A stretch of 64,000 nt of DNA from Branchiostoma floridae (lineage: Eukaryota > Chordata > Leptocardii > Amphioxiformes > Branchiostomatidae), in the NCBI RefSeq assembly GCF_000003815.2, contig NC_049986.1, forward strand, positions 9,725,244 to 9,789,243, in the 5' to 3' direction. A program made the translations under genes and the position numbers. The notes under the pieces are model-generated. The model saw nothing but the letters and a program-made list of their open reading frames with translations, searched no databases and had not been told where the DNA came from. Positions 22,750-33,256 of this stretch are shown here, piece after piece (the first letter of the stretch is position 1; every line of letters begins with the position of its first letter).

Positions 22750-24029
22750 ACGGGGGAGATCACGTGGGGGTGAGATCGCTGTGACACCTGTCCAACAAGA
22801 AAAAAAACGACTGGGGACGGGGGCGTAGAGGTCAATAACCTAACAGCCCAGCGACTGACAAAATATAAGAGGCACCACAAGTTCCGTCAAGTTAGCGCAT
22901 TGAATCTACCCGCCACATCAAATCCACTTCACTCCGTGTTGTCAGTCTCGTTAGAGATCACTCGGCCAAGTGTTGCCACCATCAACAAAGATGTACTGCT
23001 TTTGTCCGAAGATTAGATTACTGATAACACACAAATGTTGTATCAATTTGGAGGATAACTTTAACAAAAGCTTGCGTGTGTATCTCATGTTGTCACATAC
23101 GTTTGACGTTAATCGTCATTTGTGATACCAAGACAAAATAAAGTGGATCAAAAACGTCAGACAATATTGCCATATTGAAGATCAAAATAAAGTCTCTGTG
23201 AAATATTGAATTGCTGCAAATACGTGAATAACTTTATGAGATAAATCACTGGAAAGACATAGATCATGACATACTACATCGTACAGTTGTGTACTATTTA
23301 CCATTGCGGTATACTGGTGAGTAAGAATTTGTGACACTGAAAACGTCTGGGTTAAATGTTGTGTATACGTTAGGGGATTTTGACTGATGTTTGTGTCCGC
23401 GTTTTAGAGTACATTTCTGCGTATATCCAAGTCCGTACGAGTTCTGTATTAACAATTTTGACCCTCGGTGGAGTAGCCTGTACACCAAACCGAAGAAAAC
23501 CTTCTTCATTCCTGAACCAAAAAAATATTAATACGAAAATCATACGGACTTAAATACTAGTATAAACACAAGTGTGGACGGGCCTTTACAAACGAGGTAG
23601 GACAAAATGCCAAGTATACACTAAACATGCTTCAAAGTATTAGCCAAATGTCGAACCAATTTACTCGTAGTACAGTACATCTTTGATAGACTGTATGCGT
23701 GCACATGTACACAAAATTAAGAGGTTTTACGTCCGGCAAAAACAAAACTGAGAGGGCCTTTCCCTTTAGATGTGAAATTCATAATAGATAAAGCCGACTG
23801 AAATAGCGTCATGTGATATTTCATAAACAAGTCATAATATGTTGCATATTTGTGACAACGTCTTGTGCGAAAGCAGCCAACGTGGCCAGATATGCCTATT
23901 CAACACCGGATATGGCGTCATCATAAATCAGGCGTTGCCATGGAAACATACTATTTTAGCATGTGATTTCAAAATACTTCATTGCTATTGGCTAACCTAT
24001 CCACAAGCAATATTACTTCCTACTCTATG

Positions 24030-24098
24030 TATAAAGTAGAGCCAGACCAAAGAACATACCACAAACCAAGAGATCCAGGGAGCCTCCACATGTTCATG
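24030..24098 (+). promoter_or_regulatory. TATA core promoter and non-coding first exon of the lectin-amidase gene
   Basis: TATAAAGTAG at 24030 is followed about 30 bp later by GAACATACCACAAACC and, at 24099, by the donor GTAGGT. The same arrangement (TATAAAATAG, the AGAACATACCACAAACC block, a GTAGGT donor) is conserved at the paralogous locus near 47.71 kb, although surrounding sequence has diverged. Start site near 24,060 and a leader exon ending at 24,098 are inferred. The coding exon begins directly after an acceptor at 29,511, which a non-coding leader exon would explain. Confidence 0.6.
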
Positions 24099-24978
24099 GT
24101 AGGTGCACATATCCGCACATATATTTTGTTGTTTTATGTTTTGGAACTGTTGCTTTGCAGGTATGTCAAAATGATTTGATGTCATAATGTAGTAATGAGA
24201 AAGGGTGTTCGGTGACTATATTTCTTAATGTACATTGTATATTTTTAAAAAAAGTGTAGCAAAAAGTTAGGAGATTGTAAGAAAAATAGTCAATGAGCTT
24301 GTATACCTGATATGCAGGTTGCCAACAATTTCTTATTTAATGCCTGTTAGAAAATATTGATAATGGGCAAGTAGGCAATGGGCAAATAGCATATCTTGTT
24401 AATTGAACGGTTACCAAAACGTTGAAAATAAGTGCCAATTGCTATAGTGCAATAGTGAATGTTGTTTTTTCTGTATATTTTCTTCCTTTACGGTCTAGTT
24501 ACAGGATTATTTCACTATTTGTTTAAATTTATAACAACCGCAAAATAAGGGCTGCTACATTATAACCTTATGTCCTGGAATTATTGGTATAAGTTCGTGG
24601 CCTTATGGCCTAAGCGTTAAGAAATATTCTATAGCAGCCACCTGTCTAATCACGGCCTCACAATTTCTGGTCCCATAGATACAGACACACTGCCTATTGC
24701 AACCATACGGCTGCCATATGTCACCCTGTGCCGAGCTTAAGATCGTAGTTTGCGAGGATTTGGAGTTCTCGACAAGTTCATTTGGACGATAGCGGAAGGT
24801 CCGCGTGGCTTGACCGTTAGACCGCAAGTCTTTGTCAGCGAATTTCCGCACATTGGGCATGGCAATATCAATCATTTTCGGTAGATTTGACTTTGTCAGT
24901 TGAATTTCGAGACGATCGAGACAATGTTACTTGGTGAGAAAGATTAGTGGGTACTGAAAGCATGTGTAACTTATTGCT

Positions 24979-26925
24979 CTTTCTTTCTTTCTTTCTTTAT
25001 TGACGATGAGACATGTCATTACAAGGGTCTGCCTAGGCAGCTTTGGGCTGGTAGCGGCAGAACCTACAAAATACGGACGAACATACAAAGAAGTCATACA
25101 ATATAATACAATAAAATAATCAATGATTAAAAGGTGTCATGCAACTATACAGATTGATCTATACCATTTGTCAGCTAACTTAAAAGATTGGAGTAGGTGG
25201 AAGGTCAGTATACTATCATACGGGTTTAATATTAAAATCCTGACAGGAGGTGGCTTCTGCAACGGGCTTTGAACTGTGGGAAAGTGGTGGAGTCGGTGAT
25301 GTGGTTTGGTAGGTTGTTCCACAGTCTGGAGGTATATGGAATAAAGCTGTTGCTGTATGTTGTAGTTCTGCAGCGAGGGATATGGAGGTGTGAAGAGTTT
25401 CGCAGACGAAGCTGGGTTTGGGTTTGTCTTGTTTGAGGGATGAGTGGTTGCAGGTGGGGTGGTACAGTGCCGGTAACCAGTTTGTACATGATGACTAGAC
25501 GGTGATAGTCTCGCCTAGTTGAGAGCCTGTCCCATCCAAGCTCTTGAAGCACGTCCGAGTAGGGTGTTCTTGGCGCTGCACCTGTAACTAGGCGGCCTGC
25601 ATGGTACTGTACGCGCTCTAGTACTTTGGAGGCGGCTACACTCATGTTGGTGAAGAGGATGGAGGCATACTCCAGCCTAGGTCGCACAAGGGTAAGGTAA
25701 GCCAGTTCCAGTGCTTCCTTGGACAACTTGCCTCGCAACCTCCAGAGGTATCCAAGTACCTTTCTGGCCTTACTGGAAGTATTCTGTGCGTGGTCGTTCC
25801 AGCCCAAAGCCTGGTGTAAGGTGACACCAAGATGCGAGTAGAAGGGAACCTGTTCGATGAGCTGGCCTGAGATGTAGATAGGAGGAAGTACAACTCTGCT
25901 TCGTGCAGACTTGATGCAAATAACCTTGCACTTCCCTGGATGCAGTTCTAGACCCCAGACATCAAACCAGTCAGAAACAAGCTGTAAGTCGGAGTTAGTG
26001 GTGCTGGCTACCTGCTCGGCCGTCGGTCCCGAGTTTGACAAAGACGTGTCATCAGCAAAACTGTTGATGTCCGATGTACAAGGTAAGTCCTTGATGTCGT
26101 TTATGTAGACTAAGAATAACAGCGGGCCAAGGATACTGCCCTGTGGGACGCCCGCGTACGTGTACCTCCAAGACGACGTAGCACCATTAATGACCACACG
26201 CTGCTGGCGGCCTGTGAGGTAGTGATTAAACCAGCTGATGAGTGGTCCACTAACTCCGTAACGCGATAGCTTGTACGTTAATCCATCGTGCCACACAGTA
26301 TCGAACGCTCTACGGACGTCCAGAAAGACGGCGGCCGTACAGGAGACATTGGAGTCATCAATGGACTTGGCCCAGTTGTCAACCAATCGCAGGAGTTGTA
26401 GGACTGTCCCATCCCCTTTTTTGAAACCAGACTGGTTGACGTTTAACAGATTGTTGACGGTAAGATAAGTGTACAGGCGGTTGTGAACGACTCTCTCCAA
26501 CACTTTGGCTACGGTGGGCAGAAGTGCGATCGGTCTGTAGTTTGATGGATCAGTCCGATCACCCTTTTTGTATATTGCCGACACGTTTGATTGCTTCCAG
26601 TCTTTTGGTATTTGTCCTGTAGCGAGTGACAAGTTGAAAAGCTGACAAAGGGAGGCGCTGATGGCTGGTGCTCCCTCCTTAAGGAGTCGGTTGGTTATTC
26701 CATCGGGGCCTGGAGCCTTGTTAGGATGTAATCCTTGCAGCACACCCAGGACTTCTTCCTCTGAGACGTGAATTGTAGAGAGTACTTCATCAGTGAACTT
26801 AGGGAGCCTGCTTGTAAAGTTTGGATGCGTAGCTTCCTTAGTGACTCTGACAAAGACGTCATTAAGGGTTTCTGCCTTATCTTTGTTTTTGTCCAGGACG
26901 ATGCCATTTACGGAGAGTGCTCGTG
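24979..26925 (-). mobile_element. 5'-truncated LINE with reverse transcriptase ORF
   Basis: An open frame from about 26,925 to the stop at 25,232 on the minus strand encodes the reverse transcriptase of a non-LTR retrotransposon. Visible blocks: HPNKAPGPDG, SNYRPIALLP, the AFDTVWHDGL region, GVPQGSILGPLLF and the catalytic FADD (26,048-26,059). No endonuclease domain is present, so the copy is 5'-truncated, and the frame breaks near 26,925. The 3' end has AATAAA and an (AAAG)n tail near 24,979-25,000. The motifs fit the jockey/CR1-like group; the exact clade is not determined. The ORF is intact over 500 codons, so insertion is fairly recent. It sits antisense in the first intron of the lectin-amidase gene. 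Confidence 0.85.
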
Positions 26926-28537
26926 GTCAATTGATCAGCAATTTCTCTATAGTGGCCACCTGTCTATAGTGGCTACATTTCTCCAGTATCGCTATAGACA
27001 TGGTTGGCTGTATCCAGAAGTAAGGTGGATACAACACGTTCCCATATGGATTTAATTGCGATGAAATAGCTTAGAACTGATAGTCAGCGGTTATAAGTTC
27101 CTGATTTTCGGTTCCATTTCTAGCTGAATCTATCTTTTGAAAACGAGCTTTTTCTGATGATCTTTGCAGTTTTATGGACAGAGAAGTAAAACGTAGACGA
27201 CATGCAAATGTCAGTTATAACCTCTTCTTTTGTCATCCCATGGCCATCCTTTCAAATTTCTAGTTGTGCAGTGAACGCTTCACTTTGACCGGATTACCAT
27301 CTTCTCCATAAGTATGTTGGACTCTTTTCCATGGAGAGGTTTGACACTTGGGACTTTCTCTTGAATCTTATAAGGGCACTGTCGGTCAAACAATTTTGGT
27401 AACGTTATATGTTTCTTCATTGAGATAAGTGTCCATTACAGAGTTCCTGTGGGAAAATGACCGATATAGATAACAAAACAAAATAGTAACTAGTACAGAG
27501 AAGTAAAGGCAAAAAAGACTTACGATAGGTGGTCAAGACCGAAGACCCAGGAACAAGTGGCAAAACTCAAATTTCGGGGGATGAAGGTAAAGTGTAAAGC
27601 CCTTCATGAATATGTACCGAAACTCAGATCACTATTGTTACTCTGTGACACTGGAGGGTAACCTCCAGTAACAGAGTATTGTAATCACTTTGTGCGTTGG
27701 GTGTTCGCACCTATATCTCTATGTTCCGTATGCCGCAATCGCATGTGGATTGGCATGTCGTCTGTACTCGGTTAGGAAATGATGCACGTTGTTTTTTTTT
27801 TCGCCGTAGCTGTTTTTATTATGGATGTAATAATTTCAGTTTTCACCCCTACGCCGTCCGGTATAGTGGTTCAGGTCTTCCTTATGATTGTGCCTTAAGC
27901 GTTGTAGCTATTTGATACCGTCAAGCAGATGTTGGCCTCGTCGGAATATGCAATCTCGTTCGGGCTTTGCGTTTCCAATATTGAGGTTGGTTTGACATAG
28001 CATACTGTTAACATTTTGCGCGGTTGATAGTCATATGCATGTTATGGTTAAAACGTGTTTGATCTTTGGGAACCTTTTTTTTCGCGGTAGCTATTTTCAT
28101 TATCGATGTAATAATTTGAGATGTCACCCCTATTTCCCTGGTATTGTAGACCAGCTGGCTTATAGACGCTGGGGTCTGACAATTACTTATCTCGAAGCAG
28201 ATATGGGGTTATTTCCACAGCTGTGATTGACCTACTTTTAAACGAGGTGTGCGTCTCAAGTATCCATTGTGAAGCGCTGTTGTTGTTTCATTTGTGTCGT
28301 TCGATTGAGACGCTGAATTAGCTGTGTTTTAAATTTGGCAGTGATAGGTATCGTAGCTTTTAAGTAGGTTTTTTGTATTAGCTGATGTGATGTGTCTTGT
28401 ATGCGATTCACTACTATATAGGTGGGGTGGCCATGCTCTTAATCTGTCGGGTAGGAACGTGTCTTTTGTGACCGGAACACCGAAAGTAGAGGGAAATAGC
28501 AGGGACAGAAGGGGTATGATCTTGGAGGGAAATTATA

Positions 28538-28637
28538 NNNNNNNNNNNNNNNNNNNNNNNNNNNNNNNNNNNNNNNNNNNNNNNNNNNNNNNNNNNNNNN
28601 NNNNNNNNNNNNNNNNNNNNNNNNNNNNNNNNNNNNN
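28538..28637. other. Assembly gap (100 N)
   Basis: Exactly 100 undetermined bases, the usual placeholder for a gap of unknown size. Flanks at 28.27-28.39 and 28.90-29.04 kb are similar to each other, so repeat collapse may have caused it. Confidence 0.99.
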
Positions 28638-29511
28638 AATGGAAATTATATATTTCGCATATACACAGAATTAGCCATTGTCGGTGGGAACTCAAACTTT
28701 ATGAAATTATTTGTGTACCTTATATTTGTAGCACTTGGAGGAGCGTGTGCGTTGTATACGACATAGGTTGAGTATGTTTCGTTCCGGCTCACCGAAAGAA
28801 AGGCGTTATGATCAGGAACAGAAAGGGACTGTTATGGACGGTGATTATGTTTGAACCATACACACAGATTGTTATGTCTGTACGTTTTGTGCTCGACCTG
28901 TGCTTGTTTTCATTTGGTGTCGTTCGATTGAGACGCTGATTTCGCTGTTAATGCGTACAGGACTGTGTTTTAAATTTGGCAGTGATAGGTATGTTAGCTT
29001 TTAAATACGTTTTTGGTATAAGCTGATGTGATGTGTTCTGTATGCGATATAAACACCGAGAAATACACCACAGAAAACATCACAACCGACATTAGCCATA
29101 ATTATGTCACAGAGTATGTTACCTACGGTCACTTGATATCTTTGAAGGCGACATCCTTTTGAAAATCAGTAACAACAAAAATTGGTGTAACGTTATATCT
29201 AGCTGTCGCCTGCTTTGTCACTAAAAGCCTCAGCCATTAATCTACGGTACCTGAAAATAGCCTCCTACGTTGGATAAATGTCTATCTGTACTGTAACGGT
29301 ATTTCACCTTTATCCGCGGGGTAACCTACAACTGTTGTTTTCATAAACAGGTTATTTAGGGATTTCAATTGACAGTTGTTCCAAATTAAATGAAACGGGC
29401 ATAGGTTATGATGGGGAAAAGGTGACTACCAATTGACGGCAATAAAAGTGAGAGGAGGAAGAAGAACGTGGATGCTACATAATCTTTACTACATAATGAT
29501 TTTTTTTCCAG

Positions 29512-32500
29512 ATGGAAAAGAAACTCCTGTTGTGCCTTGTGCTTCTCGCCATACCAGTGGCGACAGCGCAAGGTTTGTCTTATAATTTTCTTGTAGGAAA
29601 CATATGAATATTAGTGACTTTTTGAGAAATGGAAGTGTTAAACACACACGCGCATGCATACGTACGCGATGGTTAATGGTTAAAGTTGATTCTACATGGG
29701 TGTTGCAGAAAGCAAAGTAAAAAGAAATACGCGATTGGAAGAAAGGTATATGGCTCCGAGGGTGTGGATGATATATGAGAAAACACACATAAGGGCAGTT
29801 TGACTAAGGGTTTGACAAAATTAGTTTGCTTCATTTTACACAAGCCGACACATGCTAGCCTTTTGCGTCAATGAGTCGACATGTTCTGGACTTACGTGGA
29901 GCCTCAGAGGGGGTAATTTTTTCGTAAAGGTGAGAAGTAATGCGCGCGGCGGATGGCATCCATAAAATCAAGTTTGTGTGGCTTGACGGCGAAATGAGTC
30001 ATTCGAAAATGACTGAATCTACAATAACCGCTGCCCTAACAAAGACCAGGATGTGACTGAAAATGATTATAAGAACAAAGAGTGATTAAATACTAATATC
30101 TGATAAGATACTAATATCATGTCGCAGACTGCGCTGCTGGATACCAGGAGATTGACGGAAGTTGCTACTACTTCTCCAAAGTGGCCAAAAACTCCCGCCA
30201 GGCCATAGCCACGTGCGAGGCCTCGGGGGGCGAACTGCTCGAAGTTGACGACGACGCTACGAGGGCCATCATCGACAACTATGCCTCGCGTTGCGTGTAT
30301 GTCATCCATTGACAACTTATATCTATATCCAACACATAACTTAGTACTGTGTGTATCCCAATCTCCGAGCAGATCCGGATATCACAATTGTGTTGTTTTT
30401 TGCAAATTTTGGATTTTCAGGTTTTAAGTGAAAAGTTAGGTACTGTAGTAGAAAACAGGTAAGAACTGTAATTGTTATGTTGCAAAAACAGTCGTAAAAC
30501 ACTGAAATGAGACAATCTTAAGCTTCTAGATATGTTTATCCATAGTATATTTTTTCCTATAGTCAATTTCTTTATATCCAAATACAATCATCTACTCATA
30601 TTGGCGACACCCTAGGGGCGAGCCAAATGGTATATAATTGTGTTCAGTTAAAAAAACTCTAGGTATTGTGCCGGAATATTTCCACAGGAATGATAGTAAT
30701 CAACATGCATCTTTGGTATGTAAGTCCCTCAGAAATAGGAATGCTAATAGTCCACGTGTAGTTTGGTATGTAAGTCATTCAAAAGATCTATACAGGATGT
30801 GCTGATATCTCGGTAATCATGAGAAATGCAATGGTGGAAAGTGGCTCATGCTGTATAGTAGTAGTCATGTTGGCTCCCTGGACTGGAGGTATTTGTCATA
30901 GAAAAATAGTCCTAGATAGGGAAAGCCATATAACATAGTTAGACAGGAAGTGTTACATATGAAGGTCATAATAATTTTGAATAATGGCAAATGGTAATTA
31001 TATTCTGAGCGAAATGTATTTTTATGGCATATATCACACACTGGTATACGCACTCACACAATAATGCATAATCATGTGTAACATGTAAAACATAAAATTT
31101 ATTATGTCATACCTGTGACGCGAAAACGTTCGATACGGGTGTTCCGGTGTGACAGCGTTCTCGCCCCCCCCGTGATCTTGCCCCCCCGGGGGCGAAATCA
31201 CTAGCGATCTCGCCCCCCCGGGGCGAAATCACTAGCGATCTCGCCCTCCCCGGCTAGTGATCTCGCCCCCCTACCTCGCCCCCCTTTAGCGATTTCGCCC
31301 CCCCCCCAAAAAAAAACGGGTTTACATGACATTTTAGAAGTTGATTGGTATAAATCACACAATGTAGTTTCAGAATGATATAAGTACACGAGTTTGATAC
31401 ATAACTCCATTCATAGTATCAATATTAACGTAATTACATGGTAATAAGATAGTTGAACTTGTTTCAGACAAGGAGGGTTTGGTCCCTTGTATTCCCATTA
31501 TTGCATATACCTGAGTCTTGACATAAGATGTATTTCATTGTATTCACCTGTCCTCAAGCAACCTATATATCTCCAATATGAAGTCTCTACAATGAAGTGA
31601 CCACAAAAGAACTATGTAATGTCTTTATTAATTATGCAAATATTAGGTATTAATTAGAATAACGCACATTTTGGTATATGCACCTGGCCAAGGGATATCT
31701 TCACCTCCAACATGACTGTCTTTTCTAGTATTTAGGAACTGATGCATTTACCCGTGTTTCTTAAGACAGGTATTTTACCAGTGTTTGTGTAGCATTTAGC
31801 AACAGCTATATCAACTTGCGCGTAGATAGTGTTTATAATGAGAAACTATTATTCACGTGTGTTTTTGTTAGTGCTTTGGAAATGTTTCCAGCACAAGAAA
31901 GAAAACACTGTGACAAATTGAAAACATATAGCTGACGTATTCCGTACCATAGACGGTGTTGATTTATACGTTCGCAGTAGCACTGTTTTATGCCACCTCA
32001 GCTGCAAAAATTGTCTTTTTTCATTTCAATGTCATGTTTGCACCGAACAATATAATATTGACTTTCGAGGTATGACATCTTACGGTAATAAGGTGCCATA
32101 TAGGTACCAGGTAACACACCATATACGTTACTCCCCAGGTGCAGTATAGTACCAGGTTGCGCACCTGTAATATGTAGTAGCCAGCTGCTCTGGGAGGGGG
32201 GGGGGCGAAAACGCTAAAGGGGGGCGAAAACGCTAGTGATCTCGCCCCCCGGGGGGGGCGAGATCGCCGGGGGGGCGAGATCGCTGTCACACCGGACCGG
32301 GCCGTACGTTTTCGTATCGCACAGGTTCGAAAGGCGTATCACACAGGCTCCATTCGAATAAATCGAACTGTTTCGAGCGGGCCGAATACGGCACTTCGAA
32401 GCAATTCGAATACCTGATTCGGACGCTGTTGCAACACTTTTTGTTCGAGGGCCCCAAATTTGTTCAACTTCTGGCGCATTTTGCATCAAAACATGGGTTT

Positions 32501-33008
32501 TCTCAGGTGGGTATGACATAAATGAAATACAACACATTTAAAGGTATTTTTAATGTAGTTTGTAGTTCCGAAAATAAGGACTATCTGCACGAAGAAAAGT
32601 TGCCAATGTCGGATAATTGCACATTAAAACATCCAAGGAAATGGGAGGAATTGTGCAAAGTCTACCTGATAGTATTAAATATACAACTTTCATTACTTGC
32701 TCAATTTGTACATCACGTTTGGCTGACTGACTTTTCTAATACAAAAGCTCCAGGGAGAGTGTATGACCCAAATTCCTCCCAGTAACATTCCTCAGGTCTA
32801 ACATCTAACATTCCAAACATGCCTGTGGACTAGCATTCTTGTGGATACATTCCTAGAATTCTTGCAAATTGAGCACAACCCCTACAACACCCAACGTCGC
32901 CATGGAAATGTATTTTGTCATATAGCATTGCCAATCTTGTTTTCCTTTCTTTTCTAGGTACTGGATCAGCGCTGAATCGGCACTAGTTGACTACTGGCAG
33001 AGTGCAGA
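29512..33008 (+). CDS. Signal peptide and CTLD exons of the lectin-amidase gene
   Basis: Exon 1 (29512-29572, 61 nt) encodes the signal peptide MEKKLLLCLVLLAIPVATAQ; its ATG follows the acceptor TTTCCAG. Exon 2 (30128-30296, 169 nt) has CAAGYQEIDGSCYYFSK and the helix segment TCEASGGELLEV. Exon 3 (32958-33008, 51 nt) begins YWISAES after the Val-Tyr codon split at the junction. The domain closes in the next exon with EFKFICK. It is a short CTLD of about 80 residues, lacking the usual long-loop region. The weak donor of exon 3 is supported by the equal 51-nt length of its counterparts at 50,716 and 12,852. Confidence 0.8.
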
Positions 33009-33213
33009 GTTAGAACCAATGTTCAATACTTGCAATTTCCAATTAATTCAGTTACTACCTTCACCATGAGGATTATGTTATCGGCAGCACTTCTGTGTGT
33101 GTGTGTGTGTGAGTGAGTGTGTTTGTATGTGTGTTGTGTGCGTGTTGTGTGTTTGTGTGTGTGTGTTGTGTGCGTGTTGTGTGTTTGTGTGTGTGATGTG
33201 TTTGTGTGTGTTT

Positions 33214-33256
<43 letters not shown>

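Larger units (their letters stand above)
22090..24180 (+). repeat. Promoter-side part of the segmental duplication, copy 1
   Basis: Matches 46,210-47,900 in order: a block around CTCCATGGCTATTGACAGGA, the block AAGTTCCGTCAAGTTA with AATCTACCCGCCACATCA, CACTCGGCCAAGTGTTGCC, GTACTGCTTTTGTCCGAAGA, and the core promoter. Copy 1 carries extra insertions at 22.17-22.83 kb (a SINE and a transposon fragment) that copy 2 lacks. Confidence 0.75.
24099..29511 (+). other. First intron of the lectin-amidase gene
   Basis: No coding exon of this gene was seen. The intron contains a LINE fragment (24,979-26,925), diverged repeats at 27.7-28.3 kb that share GATGTAATAAT...CACCCCTA with the 10.3-kb element, an assembly gap, and a duplication flanking the gap. 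The corresponding intron at the paralogous locus is only about 1.2 kb, so most of this is later insertion. Confidence 0.5.

Noticed and set aside
24603-24875. 90-codon minus-strand ORF beyond the LINE 3' tail
   Set aside because: No recognisable motif, outside the LINE boundary, and no splice partners. Probably chance or an old repeat.
31133-31320. Iterated GCGATCTCGCC repeats as a possible CRISPR-like array
   Set aside because: Spacers are absent and the repeats are part of a terminal-inverted-repeat element in a eukaryotic intron.
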